A stretch of 64,000 nt of DNA. It comes from Rhodocyclaceae bacterium. Lineage in GTDB: Bacteria > Pseudomonadota > Gammaproteobacteria > Burkholderiales > Rhodocyclaceae. Where the stretch lies: contig NKXK01000034.1 of the NCBI GenBank assembly GCA_004379165.1, positions 1 to 64,000 of the forward strand. Reading direction: 5' to 3'. Under the pieces are notes generated by a model. It saw only the letters and a list, made by a program, of their open reading frames with translations, did no database searches and had not been told where the DNA came from. The position numbers were made by a program, and so were the translations under genes. This document shows, in pieces, positions 45,166-53,462 of the stretch. How positions within the stretch are numbered: position 1 is the stretch's first letter; the number at the start of each line of letters is the position of its first letter.

Positions 45166-45975
45166 ATGAAAAAGTCACTGATCGCCCTCGCCCTCATCGG
45201 CGCCTTTGCTGCCCCGGCAGCCGTCCAAACCGCTATGGCTGCTGAAGAAGCTGCCCCGGCCGGTCCGCACACCTTTACTGGTAACGCTGGATTGTTCAGT
45301 GAATACCGTTTCCGTGGTATCGCACAGACCTTTGCTAAGCCGGCATTGCAAGGTGGCTTTGATTATTCGCATGAGTCGGGTGTTTATCTTGGCAACTGGA
45401 ACTCCAATGTGAACTCCGGTGCAGGCTTCCCCGAAGGTAACCTCGAAATGGATTTCTACGGTGGCTTCAAGAAATCCTTCGGTGATTTCGGCGTTGATGT
45501 GGGTGGGATCTATTACTACTACCCAGGTACCAATCTCAGCGGCAAGACCGTCAAGAACGGCGAAGTCTATCTTGGTGCCAGCTGGAAATTCATCTCCTTC
45601 AAGTACTACTACGCATTGACCGACTACTTCAATGCAAAGGGTCCGAATGGTGAAAAGACTGACGGAACGAGCTACTACGACCTTGGCTTCAACTATGACC
45701 TCGGTAGCGGTTGGGGTGTGAATGCTCACGTTGGCTACCTTGACTTCAAAAAGGTCCAAAACGCTGACTACACCGACTGGAAGCTTGGCGTGACGAAGGA
45801 CATCAATGGCTGGGTAGTTGGCTTGTCCTACATTGACACCAACGCTAAGGGCGATTGCAACAAGGGCCAGTTTTACTGCTTCAGCAATAGCCTGGATGCC
45901 GCAGGCAATCTCGGTTCCAAGACCATGAATGCTGGTCGTGCTACTGGCGTGCTGTCGATCTCCAAGTCTTTCTAA
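45166..45975 (+). CDS. TorF-family outer-membrane channel protein
   Basis: 269 residues. The ATG at 45166 has a CAGGAG site upstream. After a signal peptide (MKKSLIALALIGAFAAPAAVQTAMA) comes the typical TorF/gcw_chp start GNAGLFSEYRFRGIAQTFAKPALQGGFDY, and the protein ends in Phe, as outer-membrane barrels do. Being first gene behind an NtrC/sigma-54 promoter and before glnK-amtB, it may open the outer membrane to small nitrogen compounds when ammonium is low. That function is inferred from position, not from the family, whose transport role is largely untested. Confidence 0.8.
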   Translation: MKKSLIALALIGAFAAPAAVQTAMAAEEAAPAGPHTFTGNAGLFSEYRFRGIAQTFAKPALQGGFDYSHESGVYLGNWNSNVNSGAGFPEGNLEMDFYGGFKKSFGDFGVDVGGIYYYYPGTNLSGKTVKNGEVYLGASWKFISFKYYYALTDYFNAKGPNGEKTDGTSYYDLGFNYDLGSGWGVNAHVGYLDFKKVQNADYTDWKLGVTKDINGWVVGLSYIDTNAKGDCNKGQFYCFSNSLDAAGNLGSKTMNAGRATGVLSISKSF

Positions 45976-46398
<423 letters not shown>

Positions 46399-46408
46399 GG
46401 AGCGCACC

Positions 46409-47881
46409 ATGAAACGCGTACTCGCATTACTGGCCCTGGTCAGCGCCGTCGCCTTCGGCGCGCCGGCCTGGGCTGAAGAAAAGGTGGCGGCGCCGGTTGT
46501 GGCCGCTGCAGTTGAGGCTGCACCCGCTGCGGCTGCTGCAGCCGCCCCTGCCGCAGAAGCTGCCCCGGCACCCGTGCCCAACAAGGGCGACAACGCCTGG
46601 GTGATGGTCAGCGCTGCGCTGGTCATTCTGATGTCCATTCCTGGCCTCGCCCTGTTCTATGGCGGTCTGGTCCGCAGCAAGAACATGCTGTCGGTCTTGA
46701 TGCAGGTGTTCACGGTCTTCTCGCTGATTACCCTGCTCTGGGTGATCTACGGGTACTCGGCGGCATTCACCGAGGGCAACGAGTTTTTCGGCACGCTGGA
46801 CAAGCTCTTCCTGAAGGGCATCACGCCGGAATCGGTGGGTGCGACGTTCTCGAAGGGTGTCGTCATCTCCGAACTGGCCTTCGTGATCTTCCAGGGCGCC
46901 TTTGCTGCCATCACCTGCGGTCTGATCGTCGGTGCCTTTGCTGAACGTGCCAAGTTCTCCGCGATCTTGGTCTTCATGGTCATCTGGTTCACGTTGTCCT
47001 ACATCCCGATGGCTCACATGGTCTGGTACTGGGCGGGTCCGGATGCCTACACCGATGCCGCTGCTGCTGAAGCCGCTGGCAAAACGGCTGGCTTCCTGTT
47101 CCAGAAGGGGGCTCTCGACTTCGCCGGTGGCACCGTGGTTCACATCAACGCCGCCATCGCCGGTTTGATCGGTGCCTACATGGTGGGCAAGCGTACCGGC
47201 CTCGGTAACGTGGCCATGGCCCCGCACTCGCTGACCTTCACGATGATCGGTGCCTCGCTGCTGTGGTTCGGCTGGTTCGGTTTCAATGCCGGCTCCGCCC
47301 TCGAAGCCTCCGGCGGTGCTGCGCTGGCCATGGTCAATACCTGGGTTGCGACCGCAGCTGCCGCGCTGTCCTGGACCTTCGCCGAGTGGATCCTCAAGGG
47401 CAAGCCCTCCATGCTGGGTGCTGCTTCCGGTGCTGTTGCCGGTCTGGTGGCGATCACCCCGGCAGCTGGCTTCGTCGGTGTCATGGGCGCCATCATCATC
47501 GGCCTGATCGCCGGTGTGGTCTGCCTGTGGGGCGTCAATGGCCTGAAGAAGCTGCTCGGTGCGGATGACTCGCTCGACGTCTTCGGCGTCCATGGCGTCG
47601 GTGGCATCCTCGGTGCGATCCTGACGGGCGTGTTCGTTGATCCGGCGCTCGGTGGTACGGGTGTCTATGACTACGTGGCCAACAAGGTCGGCGACTTCGA
47701 CATGACCACGCAAGTGATCGCCCAGCTCTGGGGTGTCGGTACGGTCATCGTGTGGTCTGGCGTGGTCTCCATCGTCGCCTACAAGCTGGTCGATATCGTT
47801 ATCGGTCTGCGTGTGCCGGAAGACGAAGAGCGTGAAGGTCTTGACCTCACCTCGCACGGCGAAAGCGCCTACCACCACTAA
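46409..47881 (+). CDS. amtB: Ammonium transporter AmtB
   Basis: 490 residues. A signal-type N-terminus (MKRVLALLALVSAVAFGAPAWA) and an Ala-rich linker (about 25-60) precede eleven membrane helices starting at NAWVMVSAALVILMSIPG. The pore has the twin-His positions (LDFAGGTVVHINAAIAGL and DVFGVHGVGGILG). The C-terminus REGLDLTSHGESAYHH binds GlnK when nitrogen is sufficient. Its ATG (46409) lies 8 bases behind AGGAG and 10 bases beyond the glnK stop. A strong terminator follows. Confidence 0.95.
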   Translation: MKRVLALLALVSAVAFGAPAWAEEKVAAPVVAAAVEAAPAAAAAAAPAAEAAPAPVPNKGDNAWVMVSAALVILMSIPGLALFYGGLVRSKNMLSVLMQVFTVFSLITLLWVIYGYSAAFTEGNEFFGTLDKLFLKGITPESVGATFSKGVVISELAFVIFQGAFAAITCGLIVGAFAERAKFSAILVFMVIWFTLSYIPMAHMVWYWAGPDAYTDAAAAEAAGKTAGFLFQKGALDFAGGTVVHINAAIAGLIGAYMVGKRTGLGNVAMAPHSLTFTMIGASLLWFGWFGFNAGSALEASGGAALAMVNTWVATAAAALSWTFAEWILKGKPSMLGAASGAVAGLVAITPAAGFVGVMGAIIIGLIAGVVCLWGVNGLKKLLGADDSLDVFGVHGVGGILGAILTGVFVDPALGGTGVYDYVANKVGDFDMTTQVIAQLWGVGTVIVWSGVVSIVAYKLVDIVIGLRVPEDEEREGLDLTSHGESAYHH

Positions 47882-47909
47882 GCAAAGAATTCGTAGTCTC
47901 TCTCCCTTT

Positions 47910-47937
47910 GGGCACCTTCGGGTGCCCACTTTTTTTG
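47910..47937 (+). terminator. Rho-independent terminator of amtB
   Basis: GGGCACC / GGTGCCC stem with TTCG loop followed by ACTTTTTTT, 29 bases after the amtB stop. The rest of the gap to 48050 shows nothing recognisable. Confidence 0.9.
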
Positions 47938-48050
47938 TGAGGTGAGAATCTACGCTGTGCGGCGAGGAAGGCTAATGTTGACCTTCAATCGAGTCGCAGC
48001 AAAGTTCTGAGCCAAGCTGTAACCCTGGCACGCGTGGCGCTACGGCCAGG

Positions 48051-48593
48051 CTACTTAATCAGTGGCAGGATGCTGCGGAAGTCATCCGTGCCGGCCCGGT
48101 CCAGCCACTCGAAGAGCACCATTTCGGTCGTCACGATGTGTACGCCACAGGCGCGCAGGCGATCGATGGCCAGCTGGCGGTTCTCCAGGGTCCGTGACGA
48201 AGCCGCGTCGGCGACGAGAAAGACGTCGAAATCCAGCGCCTTCAGCCCCAAGGCCGTCTGCAGCACGCAGACATGGGTTTCCATGCCGGTGACGAGAATC
48301 TGCCGACGGCCGGTGGCAAGCAGTCGCTCGACCACGCCGGGTTCGGCGGCGCAGCCAAAGTGGATTTTTTCGAAGAATTCCGCGTTCACCGCAGCAGCCC
48401 GGATTGCGGGCACGCTGTGGCCGAGTCCGCGGACATACTGTTCGGATACGAAGGCGGGTACCGCGAGCTGATCGGCGGCTGTCAGCAGTCGAACGTTATT
48501 GGCGGTTGCCGTCTCGGCATCGTGAATGGCCGGCGCCAGTTTCTCCTGAACATCGACCACCAGCAGCAGGGAATCTTCGCGGCGGATCAGCAT
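48051..48593 (-). CDS. Isochorismatase-family cysteine hydrolase
   Basis: 180 residues. The catalytic triad is visible: Asp14 in LLLVVDVQEKL, Lys in FEKIHFGC and Cys in GMETHVCVLQTAL. It resembles YcaC-type hydrolases, whose substrates are unknown, rather than entB-type isochorismatases. Its ATG overlaps the purU stop by one base (TGATG), so it is co-translated after purU. A copy of the dispersed motif lies at 48375-48394. Confidence 0.85.
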   Translation of the reverse strand: MLIRREDSLLLVVDVQEKLAPAIHDAETATANNVRLLTAADQLAVPAFVSEQYVRGLGHSVPAIRAAAVNAEFFEKIHFGCAAEPGVVERLLATGRRQILVTGMETHVCVLQTALGLKALDFDVFLVADAASSRTLENRQLAIDRLRACGVHIVTTEMVLFEWLDRAGTDDFRSILPLIK

Positions 48594-49456
48594 CAGCGGA
48601 ACACCACCGTCTTGTTGCCATGGACCAGCACCCGGTCTTCGAGGTGATAGCGCAGGCCGCGGGCGAGCACCGTCTTTTCGATGTCCTTGCCGTAGCGCAC
48701 CATGTCTTCAGGTGAATCGGAATGGTCGATGCGGATGACGTCCTGTTCGACGATCGGGCCGGCATCGAGTTCGGCCGTGACGTAATGGCAGGTGGCGCCG
48801 ATCAGCTTGACGCCGCGCTCATAGGCCTGATGGTAGGGCTTGGCGCCGGCAAAGCTGGGCAGGAAGCTGTGATGGATATTGATGATGCGGCCGGAGAGGG
48901 CTTCACACAGTTCCGGCGAAAGAATCTGCATGTAACGCGCCAGCACCATGGTGTCAGCGCGCACATCATCGAAAATCCGCTGGATTTCCGCATAGGCACC
49001 GGCCTTGTTGTCCTTGGTCACCGGAACGTGGATAAAGGGAATGCCGTGCCACTCGACGAAACCCTTGAAGGTGTCGTGATTGGAAATCACGCAGGGAATC
49101 TCGATGTCCAGTTCCTTCGCCTGCCAGCGGGCGAGCAGGTCGTAGAGACAGTGTTCCTGCTTCGATACCATGACGACGACGCGTTTCTTGACCGCGCTGT
49201 CGTTGATCCGCCAGGTCATCTGCAACGGATCGGCTACTTCTTTGCGGAAGCGCTCGCGAAATTCGGCGAGCAGGAAAGGTAGCGAATCGGCCTTGATCTC
49301 GATGCGCATGAAATAGCGACCGTCCACCGCGTCGGCATGAAAGCTCGACTCGAGTATCCAGCCGCCATTCTGGGCAATGAAACCCGAAACACGGGCGATG
49401 ATGCCGACCTGATCGGGGCAGGAGGCGGACAGGGTATAGAAGCGGTCTTTATGCAT
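48593..49456 (-). CDS. purU: Formyltetrahydrofolate deformylase
   Basis: 287 residues from the ATG at 49456. An N-terminal ACT domain (FYTLSASCPDQVGIIARVSGF) precedes the formyltransferase-like domain with IINIHHSFLPSFAGAKPYHQAY and GATCHYVTAELDAGPIVEQD, which hold the catalytic Asn/His/Asp. PurU releases formate from 10-formyl-THF and balances the one-carbon pool, restrained by methionine/glycine. It is coupled to the isochorismatase-like gene. Confidence 0.93.
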   Translation of the reverse strand: MHKDRFYTLSASCPDQVGIIARVSGFIAQNGGWILESSFHADAVDGRYFMRIEIKADSLPFLLAEFRERFRKEVADPLQMTWRINDSAVKKRVVVMVSKQEHCLYDLLARWQAKELDIEIPCVISNHDTFKGFVEWHGIPFIHVPVTKDNKAGAYAEIQRIFDDVRADTMVLARYMQILSPELCEALSGRIINIHHSFLPSFAGAKPYHQAYERGVKLIGATCHYVTAELDAGPIVEQDVIRIDHSDSPEDMVRYGKDIEKTVLARGLRYHLEDRVLVHGNKTVVFR

Positions 49457-49530
49457 GATGGCTCGGTGCTGACTCGCGCCGCCGACGGCTCCGAGGGGAA
49501 CCGGCAACCGCTGGCGAGCGGGGGCGAAAG

Positions 49531-50142
49531 TCAGGCGACTTTTGCGAAGGCCTTGTCGATTTCGGCGCGCAGATTGTCGTAAGAGAGCACGACCGGGAAC
49601 TGCGGGAATTCGCGGATGACGTTTTCCGGGGGGTGGAAGAGGATGCCGCCGTGGGCCTCGCCGAGCATCGCGGTGTCGTTGTAGGAATCGCCGGCGGCGA
49701 CGATGGTGAAGTTCAGTTCCTTGAAACGCTTCACGGCTTCCTGTTTCTGGTTCGGCATGCGCAGGTGGTAATTGACCAGCATGCCGGACGCGTCCGCTTC
49801 CAGCGAATGGCAGAACAGCGTCGGCCAGCCGAGCTGGCGCATCAGCGGATGGGCAAATTCGTAGAAGGTGTCGGACAGGATGATGACCTGATAGTCCTCG
49901 CGCAGCTGGTCGAGGAAGGTGCAGGCGCCGGCCATCGGGCCCATTTCGGCGATCACCTTCTGAATATCCGGCAGGCCCAGCTTGTGCTCGCGGAGGATGT
50001 TCAGGCGATAGGTCATCAGCTTGTCGTAATCCGGCTCTTCGCGCGTCGTCCGCATCAGCTCGGGGATGCCCGTGCGCTTGGAAAATTCGATCCAGATTTC
50101 AGGAACAAGGACCCCTTCGAGGTCAAGGCAGACGATCTTCAC
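49531..50142 (-). CDS. thrH: Phosphoserine phosphatase / homoserine phosphotransferase ThrH
   Basis: 203 residues, HAD superfamily. The ThrH-specific start MKIVCLDLEGVLVPEIWIEF carries the nucleophilic Asp7; other blocks are ILSDTFYEFAHPLM and AAGDSYNDTAMLGEA. ThrH can dephosphorylate phosphoserine and transfer the phosphate to homoserine, linking serine and threonine synthesis. It lies 74 bases upstream of purU, and the same-strand order suggests a one-carbon/serine operon. Confidence 0.93.
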   Translation of the reverse strand: MKIVCLDLEGVLVPEIWIEFSKRTGIPELMRTTREEPDYDKLMTYRLNILREHKLGLPDIQKVIAEMGPMAGACTFLDQLREDYQVIILSDTFYEFAHPLMRQLGWPTLFCHSLEADASGMLVNYHLRMPNQKQEAVKRFKELNFTIVAAGDSYNDTAMLGEAHGGILFHPPENVIREFPQFPVVLSYDNLRAEIDKAFAKVA

Positions 50143-50189
50143 GGTAAAACTCCCTGCGCAGTATTCGGAAAAGCGTCGATTTTACCCGA

Positions 50190-52541
50190 TCAGGATGGGG
50201 TAATTTCTCCGACCGGGAAGGAAAGGTAATAACCCTGCGCGTAATCGACGCCAATCTCGGCAAGCAGCGCCAGCGTTTCGGCATCGCCGACAAATTCGGC
50301 CACGGTCTTTTTGCCCAGCCCGCGGGCGACTTCGACGATGGCGCGGACGAAAACCTGATCCTCGCGGTTACCGACCAGGCTACGGATAAACATGCGGTCG
50401 ATCTTCAGTACATCGGCCGAAAGGTGCTTGAGGTAGGCAAAGGACGAGAATCCGACGCCGAAATCGTCGAGGCAGACGGTACAACCGAGGTGGCGCAGGT
50501 CATCGATGAAGCGCTCGGAATCCTGGATGTTCGCCAGTGCCGAAGTTTCGGTCAGCTCGATGATCAGTCGAGTCGGCGCGACGCCGAATTCCTCAAGCAG
50601 CCCGCTGATGACTCCTGAAAGCGTTGGATCATCGAAAGATCGCGCGGAAATGTTGACCGCCAGTCCCGGAAGGCTCGGCATCGCGGCCAGCTTGTTAATG
50701 GCGGCGCGGATCACCCAGCGGTCGATATCGACAATGCGGCCGGTACGTTCCGCCGCCGGAACGAATACGCCGGGGGGAATCAGTTGCTCCGGATTATCGG
50801 CATCCACCATCCGGATCAGTGCCTCGTAGTGCTTGACGGCACGGCTGCGGGTCTCATGTACGCCCTGAAAATGCAGGACAAAGCGATTCTCGACGAGCGC
50901 TGCCTGAATCTTTTCATTCCAGCCAAGCTGGCTGAGCATGTGAGCCGACTCATCCAGCTCCGGCCGGTAGAGCCGCCAGCAGTTCTTGCCGCTGCGTTTG
51001 GCCTGATACATCGCGGCATCGGCATGGGCGACGAGTGTTTCGGCGTCCAGCGCGTGATCGGGTAGCAGGGCGATGCCGAGACTGATGGTGAGCGCGAAGC
51101 GGCGGCCGTCGAAATCGAAATGCAGGCCGGTCAGTGCGCGAACGACGCGGTCGGCCAGTGCTTGTGCACCGGCCTGGTCGGCGCCGGGGGCAATGATCGC
51201 GAATTCGTCGCCGCCGAGCCGGGCAAAGACCTCGTCACCGCGAACCAGCCGGCCGACCGCATCGGCGGTGCGAACCAGCACGCTATCGCCCGCCCGGTGG
51301 CCGAAGGTATCGTTGATTGTCTTGAATTCGTCGAGATCGAAATAGAGCAGGGCACCACGATGCCCCGGAACGCGCAGGGCATGGCCGATCAGGCGTTCGA
51401 GTTCGGCGCTGAAGCGGCTGCGGTTGGCGAGCCCGGTCAAGGCATCCCGTTCCGCCATGAACACCAGACGTTCGGCGATCTGTCTTTCGCTGGTGACGTC
51501 CTCGAAAATCCACAGCCGCCCGAGCGTACCGCCACCGGGGCTGGTCACCGGCACGCTCTGTTGCGTAATCAGGCGTCCCTCGGGCAATTGCAGTTCGCAA
51601 GGCGTGCCGTCACCTTCGAACAGTTGCTTGCGGCTGACATCGCTCAGGCTTTCACCCAGCCATCGGCGCAAATCGGCGACGGGCAGGCTGGCCAGAAGAT
51701 GATCGAGATCGACAGTCCACAGGCCGGCAAAGGCCGGGTTCAGATAGGCAAGGCGCTCGTCGGGATCAACGAAGACGAGACCGAGTCGCATTGCCGACAA
51801 CAGCGCATCCAGCCGAGCGCGTTCGGCGTCAATCGTGGTTGCCAGCAGGCGTTGTCGCGACTCGGCATCCTTCAGTTCGTGCATTCGATGTTCCAGGGTG
51901 CTGGCCATCTGGTTGAAGGCGTTGATGACCTCGCCAATGTCATCATTGCTGCTGCCCCCCACTTGCTGAAATGCCTCGCCGCTGGCCAGCCGGTGACTGG
52001 CATCGGCGAGCAATGCGAGTCGCCGCGTCAGCCAGAGCGCGATACTGCCAAGCGCCAGCGAGGAGACCAGGACGCCGAAAATCGCCAACGCGATGTTCTG
52101 GAGCAGGATCTCCCGGCGCGCTTCGTCGAGAAAGCCGAGATCCATCCCGATGGCGAGATCGCCATAGCGCTGTTGCTCCAGTGCGATCGCGATGCGGAAT
52201 TCGTGCAGATCTTCGCGGTTGGCCATCCGGTCGGCGCTGGCCGAGGCAATGCGCTGACCGTCGCCGTCATACATCACCAGTGCACTGATGCCCTGCAGTT
52301 TTTGGGCATTGTTGAGGGTCTCGCTGATTGCCGCGTAATCGCGCTGTGCCATGGCCGGCGCGATGGCCGCCTGCAACAACAGGCTGATTTCTGCGCGTCG
52401 CAGCTCGAACTGTCGGACCAGGTGTTCCTCGGTCAGGCGCTGACTGTTCCAGACAATGGCCGAGATCATCACGATCTCGACGACGACTGTCAGCGCGATC
52501 AGCCGGCTGCGCAGCGACGTGAACATGCGTATGAGCATCAA
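50190..52541 (-). CDS. Membrane GGDEF-EAL cyclic-di-GMP protein with HAMP and PAS
   Basis: 783 residues. It has a membrane helix (about 10-32), a periplasmic sensor (about 35-150), a second helix (about 155-178), a HAMP domain, a PAS-like region (about 255-365), GGDEF (about 375-530) and EAL (about 545-783). The cyclase motif reads RLGGDEF, intact. The EAL domain keeps YEALIRM, NISARS, ELTETSAL, DDFGVGFSS and LKIDRMFIRSL, so phosphodiesterase activity is plausible. The RxxD inhibitory site is RGDE. The start overlaps the stop of the PhnD-like gene by 4 bases, tying the two together. Confidence 0.88.
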   Translation of the reverse strand: MMLIRMFTSLRSRLIALTVVVEIVMISAIVWNSQRLTEEHLVRQFELRRAEISLLLQAAIAPAMAQRDYAAISETLNNAQKLQGISALVMYDGDGQRIASASADRMANREDLHEFRIAIALEQQRYGDLAIGMDLGFLDEARREILLQNIALAIFGVLVSSLALGSIALWLTRRLALLADASHRLASGEAFQQVGGSSNDDIGEVINAFNQMASTLEHRMHELKDAESRQRLLATTIDAERARLDALLSAMRLGLVFVDPDERLAYLNPAFAGLWTVDLDHLLASLPVADLRRWLGESLSDVSRKQLFEGDGTPCELQLPEGRLITQQSVPVTSPGGGTLGRLWIFEDVTSERQIAERLVFMAERDALTGLANRSRFSAELERLIGHALRVPGHRGALLYFDLDEFKTINDTFGHRAGDSVLVRTADAVGRLVRGDEVFARLGGDEFAIIAPGADQAGAQALADRVVRALTGLHFDFDGRRFALTISLGIALLPDHALDAETLVAHADAAMYQAKRSGKNCWRLYRPELDESAHMLSQLGWNEKIQAALVENRFVLHFQGVHETRSRAVKHYEALIRMVDADNPEQLIPPGVFVPAAERTGRIVDIDRWVIRAAINKLAAMPSLPGLAVNISARSFDDPTLSGVISGLLEEFGVAPTRLIIELTETSALANIQDSERFIDDLRHLGCTVCLDDFGVGFSSFAYLKHLSADVLKIDRMFIRSLVGNREDQVFVRAIVEVARGLGKKTVAEFVGDAETLALLAEIGVDYAQGYYLSFPVGEITPS

Positions 52542-53401
52542 CGCAGCACCGGCCCGAGCAGGCGCCGGGTCTCCGGCAGCGCCCGGTCAAGTTGGCTATT
52601 ATCGGCGGACGTCGGTTCGCGAAAACCTTCATTGCGAGTCTTGTCGAAGAAGGTCTGTCCTTCGGCGCTGCGCTCAAAGGCAAGCAAGGCTGCCTTGATC
52701 GCCTTTTGCCGGGCGTCGGACAAGCGGTTGTGCGCGACATAGAACTGACCGGGAATCTGCGCCAGTTCTCGCCAGGCCAAGGCATCCCGTTGCAATTCTG
52801 CAGGGGCGAGCAGCAGCGCGGTTTGCGTCACCAGCGCGGCCGCGGCCTTGCCGGAAACCGCGCTGTGCAATGCGCTGGCATGGCTGGGTGCCTCGACAAA
52901 TCGGTAGTCCTTTTCCTCGCGCAGGCCGAGATCTGCCAAGGCTGCAGCCCCGAGGATGACGAGCAGGGCACTGCGGTCGGCGATGGCGATGGCTTTGCCG
53001 CGCAGATCGTCGGCGCTGGCCAGCGGTTGCTGCCGGGCGGTGACCAGAATGCCGCGAATCGGTGCTTTGTGCACCAGCAGGGCTTGGTAGCCGTACTCCC
53101 GGATCGCCAGTCGGGCGTAGTGCGGCGGGGCGATGGCCAGGTCGAAGTCACCGCTGACCAGTCGTTTGACGAAGGTATCGAAATCGGGGGCGGTCTGGAT
53201 CTGGACCGGCTGCTGCAGGCTGGTTTCGAGCCTGCGCGCCAGCGGCTGGTGAATGGCCAGAAGGTTGCGGGTGCTCAGGTAGGGCACGATGCCCAGCGTC
53301 AAGGGGCGGAGGTTGCGTTCGCTATCATTGGCGTACGTCGGCAAGGCGGCGGTCAGCAGCGTGCACAAGAGTGCCCAGACCATCCCTGGCGAGAAACGCA
53401 T
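52538..53401 (-). CDS. PhnD-like periplasmic binding protein paired with the GGDEF-EAL gene
   Basis: 287 residues. A signal peptide (GMVWALLCTLLTAALPTYA) is followed by a phosphonate/phosphate-type binding domain (PhnD superfamily): LTLGIVPYLSTRNLLAIHQPLARRLE, DFDLAIAPPHYARLA, then the second lobe with GKAIAIADRSALLVILG. No ABC permease or ATPase genes are adjacent; instead the gene overlaps a GGDEF-EAL gene (ATGA). This looks like a ligand-receptor/c-di-GMP output pair, as known for other binding-protein plus cyclase pairs. The ligand is unknown. Confidence 0.85.
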   Translation of the reverse strand: MRFSPGMVWALLCTLLTAALPTYANDSERNLRPLTLGIVPYLSTRNLLAIHQPLARRLETSLQQPVQIQTAPDFDTFVKRLVSGDFDLAIAPPHYARLAIREYGYQALLVHKAPIRGILVTARQQPLASADDLRGKAIAIADRSALLVILGAAALADLGLREEKDYRFVEAPSHASALHSAVSGKAAAALVTQTALLLAPAELQRDALAWRELAQIPGQFYVAHNRLSDARQKAIKAALLAFERSAEGQTFFDKTRNEGFREPTSADNSQLDRALPETRRLLGPVLR

Positions 53402-53462
53402 CCGAACCCCCTCAAATTCAGTCGCTCTTTCGGATTATAGACGCTGCAACCGCGTCCCGGCC

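Noticed and set aside
46427-47929. A 500-codon frame antisense to amtB
   Set aside because: It mirrors the amtB codon pattern and has no recognisable domain; AmtB is unmistakable.
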